33,933 nt of DNA from Acidimicrobiia bacterium (GCA_029240695.1 JARDZU010000005.1:1-33933); one strand, 5' to 3'; numbered from the stretch's first letter, positions 24,844 to 32,621 are shown. The notes: generated by a model not told the origin, from the sequence alone. Program-made: numbers and translations.

Positions 24844-24863
24844 CTTAAGCCCGGCTTAAGCCC
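24844..24863. repeat. two 9-bp direct repeats with 11-bp period (also an 8-bp-arm palindrome)
   Basis: CTTAAGCCC occurs at 24844-24852 and 24855-24863, start to start 11 bases. The same DNA reads as a palindrome, CTTAAGCC-C-GGCTTAAG (24844-24860). It lies between the divergent sensor gene and metalloprotease-like gene. SARP regulators are known to bind short direct repeats spaced one helical turn near a -35 region, so this is a likely operator for the adjacent BTAD protein; binding is inferred. Confidence 0.6.
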
Positions 24864-24897
24864 TCGCGAACCCGAGGAAAGTCGGCCAATCAACGGT

Positions 24898-25500
24898 GTG
24901 GCCATGTCGGTCACACGCATACTTGTAGTGGGGTTGTTGCTGTCGGGCCTGTCGGGTGGCTGGCCTGCGCCGGCTACGAGCCAGCTTGCAGCCCTTTCGG
25001 CGCAGGAAGCCCCATTCGACCTAAGCGGCTTCAGAGATGATGCTGACGTTGCTCTGGCCCGGTGGGCCTTCGATCGCTTTGATCAGGCCGAACTCGAACT
25101 GCCAGCTCTTTCACTGTCATTCCACGACGAGCGGGCGGCGTGTGAGGGCCATGTCGGTTACTACCGCTCGGGCGCTCCCGCCAGCATCGACATTTGTGGG
25201 TTCAACTGGGACCGCTTCCTCGTGACTCCGAAAAAGACGATCCTCCACGAGCTGGCCCACGCCTGGGCTCATCAGACACTCGACACCGAGACCCGGAATC
25301 GGTTCCTCGATCTCCGAGGGCTCGACACCTGGCAGGACAAGTCGGTGTCATGGGAGAAACAGGGCATCGAGCACGCCGCCGAGGTCATCGCATGGGGTCT
25401 CATGGACGAGGATCTCTTTCTCACCTCGATCGGGGAGACCGACGCCGTCCTACTCGCTGAGGCGTTCGTACTGCTCACAGGCAGGGAGTCTTTGAGGTAA
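24898..25500 (+). CDS. secreted protein with HExxH metalloprotease motif
   Basis: A protein of about 198-200 residues with a signal peptide (residues 1 to about 30, ILVVGLLLSGLSGGWPAPATS). The mature part contains KKTILHELAHAWAHQ, an HExxH zinc motif (HELAH), and about 35 residues later GIEHAAEVIAWGL, whose Glu could be the third zinc ligand as in gluzincins. Four Cys residues or fewer are present and the length is that of a minimal peptidase domain. The start may be GTG at 24898 or ATG at 24904; neither has a clear ribosome-binding site. It is divergent from the SARP-STAND sensor gene and shares the repeat-bearing 95-base gap, so joint control is plausible. I do not recognise a named family. 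Confidence 0.75.
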   Translation: MAMSVTRILVVGLLLSGLSGGWPAPATSQLAALSAQEAPFDLSGFRDDADVALARWAFDRFDQAELELPALSLSFHDERAACEGHVGYYRSGAPASIDICGFNWDRFLVTPKKTILHELAHAWAHQTLDTETRNRFLDLRGLDTWQDKSVSWEKQGIEHAAEVIAWGLMDEDLFLTSIGETDAVLLAEAFVLLTGRESLR

Positions 25501-25507
25501 ACAAGAG

Positions 25508-25527
25508 ACCCGGCCTGTTGGCCGGGT
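25508..25527. terminator. bidirectional hairpin terminator
   Basis: ACCCGGCC (25508-25515) and GGCCGGGT (25520-25527) form a perfect 8-bp stem with a TGTT loop, 8 bases after the metalloprotease-like gene stop and 20 bases after the stop of the convergent gene at 25547. No clear T-run follows on either side. Confidence 0.65.
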
Positions 25528-25546
25528 GTCCACACACATGCTTGCG

Positions 25547-26371
25547 TCAGCGGGAGTCCTCCAGCCTGGCGAGGAACTCGGGAACGTGTTCACTCCAGAG
25601 AGCCAAGGTGTCGGGCTCGATGTAAGCCGTGTCCTCCATCACGGACCAGTCGGCTGGATGGTTGTCGATCATCCATTCTTCAAAGAGTGCCATGGCCTCG
25701 TCGTTGTAGCCATCATCCGTGAACATGTTGTTGACACTGGTGATCTTGCCGTCCTCGATGGTGAAGAAGTAGAAGTTGCCGGTGCCGGGTTCGGTACCGG
25801 CGGCCCGGGTGATGCTGTCGGAAATGACATATGGGCACCGCACCTGCGACCCGAGCTCAAAGCATGCATCGAACTCGTGGGTAGTACCCATGACTCGCTT
25901 GTACTCCATGTAGGCCGGGAAGTTCTCGGCCGTGTCCGGCCAAGTGAGGAACGCGACATCATCGGCGAACAACGACATAACCGTATCGACGTCATAATCG
26001 CTCAGCGCCGCCACGAACCGCTCGGCTATCTCCACGGGTGTGTTGGCCAAATCTGGCGCCGGTTCCCGGGTGTACACGGCCCCGATGATCCCGATTGCGA
26101 TCACGGCGGTCAGGACTGCGGGAACAAAGGCCGGGCGCCGTCTGATCGGGCGGCTAGACGCACCTGATCGAAACGCCTCTTCGGATCTGGCGATTTCTTC
26201 CAAAGCCGTCGGCTCCGGCCGATCGGTCGTCTCGGTCGTGCGACCCTCCTTGATGGAGTAGACGTCGCGGAGGAGGCGACGGGACAGCTCGTCGTCGAAC
26301 AGCCGCTCGAGATGTCGATCTCGGGTGATCAGGTTGGCCCGACGGACTCTTGCCTCTAGCTCGACGCTCAT
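25547..26371 (-). CDS. membrane-anchored NTF2/SnoaL-like protein, candidate anti-sigma factor
   Basis: A 274-residue protein. Residues 1-100 are a charged, presumably cytoplasmic region (LEARVRRANLITRDRHLERLFDDELSRRLL), about 103-122 a single membrane helix (AFVPAVLTAVIAIGIIGAVYT), and about 130-265 an extracytoplasmic domain with the NTF2/SnoaL-like pattern AERFVAALSDYDVDTVMSLFADDVAFL and FYFFTIEDGKITSVNNMF. Its ATG overlaps the stop of the ECF sigma factor gene (26368-26371), so the two are co-translated. One-helix membrane proteins next to ECF sigma genes are often anti-sigma factors; the N-terminal region does not show an obvious zinc anti-sigma motif, so that role is inference. Confidence 0.75.
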   Translation of the reverse strand: MSVELEARVRRANLITRDRHLERLFDDELSRRLLRDVYSIKEGRTTETTDRPEPTALEEIARSEEAFRSGASSRPIRRRPAFVPAVLTAVIAIGIIGAVYTREPAPDLANTPVEIAERFVAALSDYDVDTVMSLFADDVAFLTWPDTAENFPAYMEYKRVMGTTHEFDACFELGSQVRCPYVISDSITRAAGTEPGTGNFYFFTIEDGKITSVNNMFTDDGYNDEAMALFEEWMIDNHPADWSVMEDTAYIEPDTLALWSEHVPEFLARLEDSR

Positions 26372-26946
26372 GTTCCACCGCCTCTCGTAGCAACTGGTTG
26401 GGTCGCACGTCTTTTCATGAATCTCTTAGGATCCAGCTCACGCGCCAATCTCTGCTTGGCGCGGGAGTACCGCTGGTCAACTGCATCGCGGGAGATACCG
26501 AGCACCGTCGCGATCTCGCCGGGGGAGAGCTCCTCCCACAGGTTCAACAGAATGATCTCCTGATCGGTCCGGCTCAGCCGGGACACGGCGTCGATCACTT
26601 CACGGTCCTCTTCGTTCCTGAGCAGTTGCTCATCTGGCATGGGAGCCCAGGCACGATCTCGGCTGGCTCGCTCCAAGAGGCGCGCTCGTCGCCCGGCGCT
26701 TCGCCGCTGATTGGCGAGGACACGAAAGGCCACACCGATCAGCCAGGCTCGGGCATCGTCGGCGGCCGGGACGTCGTCGATGCGTCTCCAGGCGACAACG
26801 AAGACCTCCGCTGCGGCGTCCCAGGCGTCCCATCGTGATACACGTCGGGCGCAGTAGGCCAACACGGCGCGATGATGGGCGACGTAAAGCCGCTCAAAGG
26901 GGACATCCCTGCCGGAAATCTGGGCCGGCGCTGAGTCTTCGGACAT
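26368..26946 (-). CDS. ECF-type RNA polymerase sigma factor
   Basis: A 192-residue sigma-70 family protein. Region 2 covers about residues 18-85 (ERLYVAHHRAVLAYCARRV and AAAEVFVVAWRRIDDVP), and region 4 covers about 115-170 (AVSRLSRTDQEIILLNLWEELSPGEIATVLGISRDAVDQRYSRAKQRL, with the helix-turn-helix near the end). There is no C-terminal SnoaL domain as seen in ECF41-type sigmas; instead a separate NTF2-like membrane protein follows with an ATGA overlap. It should direct RNA polymerase to a small stress or surface regulon, possibly including its own operon. The 141-base divergent gap to the gene at 27088 shows no promoter I trust. Confidence 0.92.
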   Translation of the reverse strand: MSEDSAPAQISGRDVPFERLYVAHHRAVLAYCARRVSRWDAWDAAAEVFVVAWRRIDDVPAADDARAWLIGVAFRVLANQRRSAGRRARLLERASRDRAWAPMPDEQLLRNEEDREVIDAVSRLSRTDQEIILLNLWEELSPGEIATVLGISRDAVDQRYSRAKQRLARELDPKRFMKRRATQPVATRGGGT

Positions 26947-27087
26947 CGTCGCCCCGCAACCGATTCACGAATGAACTGTCCGGATGAGACGGTTTCTGAC
27001 CGGTAATCGTATTGATCTCAAACCGGCCTGGCCTCGGGATGGGGTCCGCGTAGAGTCAGGAGCTGCCATTGAAGAAAGGGGCTCATC

Positions 27088-27576
27088 ATGACCAGTAAGA
27101 ACGATTTCACCGAAGAAGAGTGGGTCAAGCTCTACCGGGCCCCGTTGATCGCCGGCATGGGAGTTTCGCTGGCCGACATAGGTGGCCCGATCGAGATGTC
27201 GAAGGAGTCAATGGCGGCGATGAAGTCGGCCGTGACCCCCACGGACGAGCAAGGTTTGGTCGTCGATCTGTCCGCCGGCCTGAAGGTAGCTCTGGAGGAG
27301 AAGCAGAATCCCATGTCGGATCTCAAACCTGAGTCTGGCGCCGACCCTCGTGCGCTGATCCTGGACGAGCTCCGGGAAGCGAACCGAATAGTCACCCAGA
27401 AGGCGACGGCGGAGGAGGCGACCGGGTATCGAGCTTGGGTCCTCCAATCCGCCAAGAACGCCGCCGAAGCCGCAAAGGAAGGCGGGTTCTTCGGGATCGG
27501 GGCCGAGCAGGTGAGTGAAGGGGAAAGGCAGATCCTCGTCAAGCTCGAAGAGATCCTGGGAGACGCTCCCGTCTGA
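27088..27576 (+). CDS. conserved-looking hypothetical protein
   Basis: A 162-residue soluble, helical, acidic protein with an AAAGGGG ribosome-binding site before the ATG. The opening TEEEWVKLYRAPLIAGMGVSLADIGGP and the end GYRAWVLQSAKNAAEAAKEGGFFGIGAEQVSEGERQIL look like a genuine folded domain with a Gly-rich loop. I recall similar hypothetical proteins in other bacteria but no function. No catalytic motif or membrane segment is visible. It is divergent from the ECF sigma gene and precedes the aldolase gene by 47 bases. Confidence 0.75.
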   Translation: MTSKNDFTEEEWVKLYRAPLIAGMGVSLADIGGPIEMSKESMAAMKSAVTPTDEQGLVVDLSAGLKVALEEKQNPMSDLKPESGADPRALILDELREANRIVTQKATAEEATGYRAWVLQSAKNAAEAAKEGGFFGIGAEQVSEGERQILVKLEEILGDAPV

Positions 27577-27623
27577 TCGACAATTCGGGGCCGCTGGCCC
27601 AGCCCCCGGGATACAGTCGCCCG

Positions 27624-28700
27624 ATGGACCCAAACGAAGCCGAGATCGATCGGATTCGTCGCGCCTGCACCCGATGGCTGGCCTGGCATGGCGATCGAAC
27701 AGCCGCCGGGTTGCTCTCGGAGCTACCCACCGACATCACCCCCGATCGCTACGGGGACGGCGGCGTTGTCGAGGAACTCGAGACCTACCTCGCCGATCTC
27801 CTCGGGATGCCGGCTGCCGCCTTCTTCGTGAGCGGGACCATGGCACAGCAGATCGCCTTGCGCATACATGCCGACAGACGGAATCACCGGACGATCGCAT
27901 TTCATCCCACCAGTCACGTGGAAATGCACGAGGGAGGCGCTTTCGAGCGGCTCCATCACCTCGTCGGGAGGCCGGTTGGTGATCCCTACGGTCCCCTCAC
28001 TCTCGAGAGCTTGGAGGAGGTAGCCGAACCCCTGGGCGCCCTGCTGCTCGAGTTGCCCCAGCGGGAAATCGGGGGGCAGCTCCCGGATTGGGAAGATCTG
28101 CTCGCCCAGACTGCTTGGGCTCGCGATCGAGGAGCGGCGATTCATCTCGACGGCGCCCGTCTCTGGCAGTGCCCACCCGCCTACGACCGACCGCTTGAAG
28201 AGATCGCCGGGCTGTTCGATAGCGTCTATGTCTCGTTCTACAAAGATCTGGGGGCGCTCGCCGGGTCGGGCTTGGTCGGCCCCGAGGACTTCATTGCAGA
28301 GGCCCGGGAATGGCGTCTCCGCCACGGCGGGACCCTTTTCGCCATGTGGCCATACGCCGCCTCGGCTCTGGCCTCGGTTCGATCCCGCCTCCCACGAATG
28401 AAGAGTTATCGGGATCACGGCCTGGCCATTGCTGGTGCCCTGCGTGACCTCGATCGGGTGCGGGTGGTTCCAGATCCACCTCATACGTCGATGTTCCATC
28501 TTCATCTGGGTATCTCGTCGGAAGTGTTCAAGGCCAATGCGCTGCGGATCGCGGAGGAGGAAGGGATCTGGACCTGGAAGACGACTTTCCCGGGGACCCA
28601 TCCCGATTGGCAGATCATCGAGCTCACGGTTGGTGATTCGACGCTCGACTTCGAACCGGGCGAGGTTGGCGACTTGATCACTCGGCTGGTCGCCGACTGA
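27624..28700 (+). CDS. threonine aldolase family PLP enzyme (beta-eliminating lyase type)
   Basis: A 358-residue fold-type I PLP enzyme. Landmarks are YGDGGVVEELETYLADLLG (43-61), FFVSGTMAQQIAL (67-79), HLDGARLWQ with D176, and SFYKDLGALAGSGL with the PLP lysine K207. The order and spacing agree with low-specificity threonine aldolases, which cleave beta-hydroxy amino acids to glycine and an aldehyde. Differences such as SFYKDLGA instead of the common SLSKGLGA suggest a divergent branch, so the natural substrate may differ. It ends 50 bases before the ArsR gene and has no evident operon partner. Confidence 0.88.
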   Translation: MDPNEAEIDRIRRACTRWLAWHGDRTAAGLLSELPTDITPDRYGDGGVVEELETYLADLLGMPAAAFFVSGTMAQQIALRIHADRRNHRTIAFHPTSHVEMHEGGAFERLHHLVGRPVGDPYGPLTLESLEEVAEPLGALLLELPQREIGGQLPDWEDLLAQTAWARDRGAAIHLDGARLWQCPPAYDRPLEEIAGLFDSVYVSFYKDLGALAGSGLVGPEDFIAEAREWRLRHGGTLFAMWPYAASALASVRSRLPRMKSYRDHGLAIAGALRDLDRVRVVPDPPHTSMFHLHLGISSEVFKANALRIAEEEGIWTWKTTFPGTHPDWQIIELTVGDSTLDFEPGEVGDLITRLVAD

Positions 28701-28714
28701 TCGTCAGAACATGA

Positions 28715-28743
28715 TTGACGGTTTCCCACTGAGCTGGCATACT
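28715..28743 (+). promoter_or_regulatory. promoter of the ArsR-SRPBCC operon
   Basis: TTGACG (28715-28720) and CATACT (28738-28743) are 17 bases apart, with a TGG extended -10 just before the hexamer. The transcription start would fall at about 28750, at or next to the ATG at 28751, implying a leaderless message. Confidence 0.6.
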
Positions 28744-28763
28744 GAACCAAATGGTTCAGTATG
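28738..28763. promoter_or_regulatory. perfect palindromic operator over the -10 and start codon of the ArsR gene
   Basis: CATACTGAACC (28738-28748) is followed by AAAT and then its exact complement GGTTCAGTATG (28753-28763), giving 11-bp arms. It covers the -10 hexamer and the ATG at 28751. ArsR-family repressors bind such palindromes, so autorepression is likely. Confidence 0.75.
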
Positions 28764-29086
28764 CGACACTCGATCGAACCCTGGGAGCCATCTCTGACCC
28801 GACCAGACGTCAGATCCTGGACCGGCTCGGTCGTGGACCGGCCTCGATCACCGAGCTGGCCCGACCGTTGGCCATGTCGTTGACCGGTCTCAAGAAACAC
28901 GTCCGGATCCTCGAGGAGGCAGAGCTGGTGGTCACCGAGAAGGTGGGGCGGACCCGGAGTTGTCGCCTCGGCCCATCCCGCTTGGACGACGCGTTCGACT
29001 GGATCGAGTTCTACCGGAAGCAGTGGGACCGCCGACTCGACGGGCTCGAGGCCTATTTCGAAGAAAGGAAAGGAGAAGAACGATGA
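28751..29086 (+). CDS. ArsR family HTH regulator
   Basis: A 111-residue winged-helix repressor: LGAISDPTRRQILDRLGRGPASITELARPLAMSLTGLKKHVRILEEAELV is the standard ArsR helix-turn-helix region, followed by the wing GRTRSCRLG. The usual Cys-containing metal-binding motif (ELCVCDL) is replaced by ITELARP, so it is not an obvious metal sensor; it belongs to the subgroup paired with AHSA1/SRPBCC proteins. The ATG at 28751 sits inside a perfect palindrome, and the stop overlaps the SRPBCC start by ATGA. It most likely represses its own two-gene operon and responds to a ligand not visible here. Confidence 0.93.
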   Translation: MVQYATLDRTLGAISDPTRRQILDRLGRGPASITELARPLAMSLTGLKKHVRILEEAELVVTEKVGRTRSCRLGPSRLDDAFDWIEFYRKQWDRRLDGLEAYFEERKGEER

Positions 29087-29538
29087 GCTACGAGCTCAGA
29101 GTGGAGAGGTTGATCGACGCCACCCCGGAGGAGGTGTTCGACGCATACACCGATCCCGAAGCGATGAAGGTCTGGTTCACCATCCTCAACGAGGAGGCGA
29201 TGATCGTCGAGAACGAGATCGACCTCCGGGTGGGCGGCACCTGGGTGAGCGCCTGGGGGTTCTCCCCGGAGGAGATGTTTAGTGAGACTCAGACCTTCGA
29301 GGTCGTTGATCGGCCGCATCGGCTCGTCAGCAAGTCGAGCGGGAGGTCACCGGACGGCAGCAGCATGGATGACACAACCGTAGAGATCACCTTCGAGGAA
29401 GAAGGAGGGAAGACGCTGATGAAAGTGATTCACTCCGGACTCCCTGACGAGGCGAATAGGGACTTCTTCGCCAACGTGGCCTGGCAAGGATTCTTCGACC
29501 GCCTCCAGGCCTACTTCGCGGCGAGGGTCGGCGGCTGA
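29083..29538 (+). CDS. SRPBCC (AHSA1-like) protein paired with ArsR regulator
   Basis: A 151-residue START-fold protein: LRVERLIDATPEEVFDAYTDPEAMKVWF at the start, IDLRVGGTWVSAWGF in the middle, VEITFEEEGGKTLMKVIHSGLP, and a final helix QGFFDRLQAYFAA. This is the arrangement of AHSA1-like proteins that accompany ArsR regulators. The ATG at 29083 overlaps the ArsR stop and has AAAGGAG upstream inside the ArsR gene. The cavity should bind a small hydrophobic ligand; the role is unknown. It is the last gene of the operon, 46 bases before the next GTG start. Confidence 0.9.
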   Translation: MSYELRVERLIDATPEEVFDAYTDPEAMKVWFTILNEEAMIVENEIDLRVGGTWVSAWGFSPEEMFSETQTFEVVDRPHRLVSKSSGRSPDGSSMDDTTVEITFEEEGGKTLMKVIHSGLPDEANRDFFANVAWQGFFDRLQAYFAARVGG

Positions 29539-29584
29539 ACCGGGCCTGATCGGTGGAGTCGCCTCACCTAGGGTCGGCGCCACC

Positions 29585-30586
29585 GTGGAAATCGCCATCG
29601 TCGGGACCGGAAAGGTCGCCGAGCGCAATTACATACCGGGTCTCCTCCGTCACGACGATGTCTCTTTGACTCTCTACTCGAGGACGAGGGAGCGTGTCGA
29701 TGCCCTGGGTGAGCGATTCGGGGTGCCTGTGGTCGGCTCTCTCGACGAACTGCTCGGGCGAGAGCCGGAGGCGGTGTTCGTCCTCACCGGTGAGCACGAG
29801 CGTCTGGAGGTGACCCGCGCCCTTCTACCTTTTGGGCCCAAGCGGTTGTTCCTGGAGAAGCCCTTGATGGCCCGCGGCGGCCAGGCCAATGTCGTGGAAC
29901 AGGACTTCTGGGATGGCAAAGCCCTCCTCGAGGAGGCCAACACGGCAGGGGCAGAGGTGGCGATGGTGTTCAACTACCGGTTCTTCGACCAGACAGTGCG
30001 GGGCCGGCAGCTCGTCGAAGAACGTGATTTCGGTGCCCCGGTCAGCGTCATGGCGGTTTCCCACTACGCAACCTGGAGCCATTGCATCGATTTGATACTT
30101 CTGTTCGCCGGTCCGCTCCGGCGAATCTCCGCCCAGCAGGGCACTCGAGCGCACGAACATCCCGCCTCGGGGACGGCGCCTGACATCGCTGCCTCCTTTC
30201 TCATCGGTCAGGACGCGACCGGCACTCTCCTCGGAACGAACGGGATCGATTGGGGGTTTCCCCTCTTCGAGTTGATAGTCGCCTTCGAGCGAGGTCGTCT
30301 CCACTTTCGCGGTCTCGATGAGGAGATGGAGGTCCTGGACTCGAACGGCGACGTGCACGAGGTCGTCATGCCGAGCCGGGAAACATCCCGCTGGCACAAG
30401 TACGACGCATCGTTCGAGAAGTCCATCGACGCTTATCTCGACTCGGTCCGGGCAGGCCTCCCGCCGCCGGTTCCGGGCATCGCCGGCCTTCGAGAACTGC
30501 AATTCGAAGCGAGTCTCAAACGATCGATCGCCGAGCAGCGCCCGGTGATCCCTGACGATGATTTCCCGATCGAGCCGGTACGGTGA
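29585..30586 (+). CDS. Gfo/Idh/MocA family NAD(P)-dependent oxidoreductase
   Basis: A 333-residue enzyme. The N-terminal Rossmann domain starts at once (MEIAIVGTGKVAERNYIPGL), and the signature EKP is at 91-93 (RLFLEKPLMA), with K92 the usual catalytic Lys. The C-terminal substrate domain contains NYRFFDQTVRGRQLVEE and SHCIDLILLFAGPLRRI, where His could be the family's general acid/base. It likely oxidises or reduces a sugar or inositol-type substrate with NAD(P). The GTG start gives a normal N-terminus. It is followed 10 bases later by an aldo/keto reductase, so the two may act in one carbohydrate pathway. Confidence 0.88.
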   Translation: MEIAIVGTGKVAERNYIPGLLRHDDVSLTLYSRTRERVDALGERFGVPVVGSLDELLGREPEAVFVLTGEHERLEVTRALLPFGPKRLFLEKPLMARGGQANVVEQDFWDGKALLEEANTAGAEVAMVFNYRFFDQTVRGRQLVEERDFGAPVSVMAVSHYATWSHCIDLILLFAGPLRRISAQQGTRAHEHPASGTAPDIAASFLIGQDATGTLLGTNGIDWGFPLFELIVAFERGRLHFRGLDEEMEVLDSNGDVHEVVMPSRETSRWHKYDASFEKSIDAYLDSVRAGLPPPVPGIAGLRELQFEASLKRSIAEQRPVIPDDDFPIEPVR

Positions 30587-30596
30587 CCGCCGTCAC

Positions 30597-31550
30597 ATGC
30601 GATACATCGCGATAACCGGCATCGAGCGCCCTGTTTCGGCCATCGGTCTGGGCACAACTTCCAAGATCTTCACGCCGGCCGGAGACGGCGCGGTCGCCGA
30701 GCTGATCGACGCCTACCTCGCCGTCGGCGGGAACTGCATCGACACCGCCCACATCTATGGGTTCGGTGAGAGCGAGAAAGCTCTGGGCCGGTGGCTCGAG
30801 CAATCGGGTCGACGTGACGACATTGCCCTGATCACCAAGGGATGCCACCCACATGTGGACGAGGCCGGGCAATTTGGCCCCCCCCGGGTGAATCCAGATG
30901 CGATTCACGACGACCTGAGTGAGAGCCTTGAGAGGCTCGGGACCGACCACGTCGATTTGTGCCTGCTGCACCGGGACGACGAGACGGTTGCTCCCGGCCC
31001 GCTCCTGGAAGCGCTCAACGAAGAGATCGTGAACGGCCGCATTGCCGCATGCGGCGCCTCGAACTGGACGGTCGAGCGGATCGCTCTGGCCAACGAATAC
31101 GCCGCCGAGCACGGACTCATGGGGTTCGCGGCTTCCTCGCCCGGCCTGAGCCTTCCCCGCCCCGTCGAGATGCAGTTCCCCGGGACGCTGTTTGCCGACG
31201 ACGACACCCGCCGCTGGCATGCCGACACCCAGATGCCGGTGTTCGCCTGGACCTCGCTGGCAGCGGGATTCGCCAGTGGTCGTTTCAGGCCCGATGACAG
31301 GGACGTGGACGAAAGCACCAGGGCGTTTTTCTCAGAGGACAACTTCGAACGGATGCGGAGGGCTGAGGAAGTGGCTGAGATACGGAACGCATCGGCTCTC
31401 CAGGTCGCCCTCGCCTTCGTCCTCGGTCAGGAGTATCCCGTTGTCGCCCTGGTCGGCCCGTCGAAGGTCGAGAACCTCCATAGCGGTCTGGGCGCGCTCG
31501 AAGTCGAATTGACCCCTGACGAGATGCGCTACCTCGACCTGGAGACCTAG
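30597..31550 (+). CDS. aldo/keto reductase
   Basis: A 317-residue TIM-barrel reductase. The catalytic tetrad is intact: D49 (NCIDTAHIYG), Y54, K81 (ALITKG) and H125 (LCLLHRDDE). The C-terminal cofactor part ends with PVVALVGPSKVENL, the NADPH-binding region. It reduces a carbonyl compound with NADPH. The start at 30597 (MRYIAITGIERPVSAIGLGT) is chosen because it gives the usual length; the frame extends to 30558. It is translated just after the Gfo/Idh/MocA gene. Its TAG stop and that of the convergent methyltransferase share the palindrome CTAG (31547-31550), so there is no room for a terminator between them. Confidence 0.92.
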   Translation: MRYIAITGIERPVSAIGLGTTSKIFTPAGDGAVAELIDAYLAVGGNCIDTAHIYGFGESEKALGRWLEQSGRRDDIALITKGCHPHVDEAGQFGPPRVNPDAIHDDLSESLERLGTDHVDLCLLHRDDETVAPGPLLEALNEEIVNGRIAACGASNWTVERIALANEYAAEHGLMGFAASSPGLSLPRPVEMQFPGTLFADDDTRRWHADTQMPVFAWTSLAAGFASGRFRPDDRDVDESTRAFFSEDNFERMRRAEEVAEIRNASALQVALAFVLGQEYPVVALVGPSKVENLHSGLGALEVELTPDEMRYLDLET

Positions 31551-32554
31551 CGGCGGCGGCCTTCGCGCCTGGTCCCGACCGTGGCCTTCGGCACCGAGGC
31601 GCCGAGCCGATCACGGATCTCGTCGAAACTGGGACGCGCACCGGCCAGGAAGCCATCGACCGCTTCCCGGATGGCGGCCGTGTGGTCCGGAGTCGACCCG
31701 CAACATGCGCCGATGATCCGCCCTCCCGAGCGGAGGGCGAGTTCGACATAGTCGTCCATCCCCTCCGGTCCGATCGGGTAGGTCAGGCCGCCTTCGGTTT
31801 GATACAACGGGATTCCGCAGTTGGCTTTGGTGATGGTCACTGCATCCGGCGCCACCTCGCCGATGGCATGAGCCGCAGCAACGGCGTCTCCGGGGCCGAT
31901 TCCGCAGTTGGCCCCGATCGCGGTGACCTCTGGGTGCCCCAACCACCACCGACCGAAGTCACGGGGATGGATGCCCATCATGGTGTGGCCGGCGGTGTCG
32001 AAGCTCAGGGTGGCCGCGACCGGGAGGCCGGTTCCGGATGCGGCCTCGACCGCGGCGGTGAGCTCCTCGTAGGAGGAGATGGTCTCGATCCAAATCACGT
32101 CCGCCCCGGCGTCGGCCAGCGCTTCGCATTGTTCTATGAACACCTCGACGCCGCGCTGGTGGGAGAGGGTGCCCAGCGGTTCGAAGAGCTCTCCTGTGGG
32201 CCCGACGCTCCCTGCGACCGCCACCGGGCGGTCGGCCAGGTCTGCAGCCCGTCTCGCCACCGAGACACCGGCCCGGTTCAACTCGGCCACACGGTCGCCG
32301 AGCTCGTGGAGGTCGAGACGGAGCCGGTTTCCTCCGAACGTGTTGGTGAGGACGATGTCGGCGCCGGCCTCGATGAACCTGCGATGGACCTTCTCCACGA
32401 GGTCGCTCTCCTCGACGTTGAGCAACTCGGGGCAGCCTCCGCCCTCGAGGCCAAGCGAGAAGAGCGTGGTCCCCATCGCCCCGTCGGCCACGAGATATTG
32501 GTTGTCGGCGAGCAGACTGGTGAACGTCGAGTTTGCGTCGGGTTGGTGGGCCAT
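31547..32554 (-). CDS. homocysteine S-methyltransferase family protein
   Basis: A 335-residue TIM-barrel methyltransferase. LVADGAMGTTLFSLGL (21-36) is the family opening, and the zinc ligands are C217 (GANCGIGP) and the pair C284-C285 (IIGACCGSTPDH). It should transfer a methyl group to homocysteine to form methionine; the donor (S-methylmethionine, SAM or betaine) cannot be decided from the sequence, although the glycine-betaine transporter genes next door make betaine worth testing. The start is the ATG ending at 32554 with GGAGACGGAG before it; the longer frame to 32626 runs through a terminator-like hairpin. Control by an upstream SAM-II-like riboswitch fits methionine synthesis. Confidence 0.92.
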   Translation of the reverse strand: MAHQPDANSTFTSLLADNQYLVADGAMGTTLFSLGLEGGGCPELLNVEESDLVEKVHRRFIEAGADIVLTNTFGGNRLRLDLHELGDRVAELNRAGVSVARRAADLADRPVAVAGSVGPTGELFEPLGTLSHQRGVEVFIEQCEALADAGADVIWIETISSYEELTAAVEAASGTGLPVAATLSFDTAGHTMMGIHPRDFGRWWLGHPEVTAIGANCGIGPGDAVAAAHAIGEVAPDAVTITKANCGIPLYQTEGGLTYPIGPEGMDDYVELALRSGGRIIGACCGSTPDHTAAIREAVDGFLAGARPSFDEIRDRLGASVPKATVGTRREGRRR

Positions 32555-32592
32555 CTCCGTCTCCTGTTGTGAAGGCGGCCCCAAAATGAGGA

Positions 32593-32619
32593 AACCGCCG
32601 CAGCGAGTGCCGGGCGGTT
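32593..32619 (-). terminator. terminator-like hairpin in the methyltransferase leader
   Basis: On the minus strand AACCGCC (32619-32613) pairs with GGCGGTT (32599-32593), with a further GCA/TGC stem in the loop, followed by TCCTCATTTT. It lies between the riboswitch aptamer and the methyltransferase start, as in riboswitches that act by termination; the T-run is weak. Confidence 0.5.
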
Positions 32620-32621
32620 CT

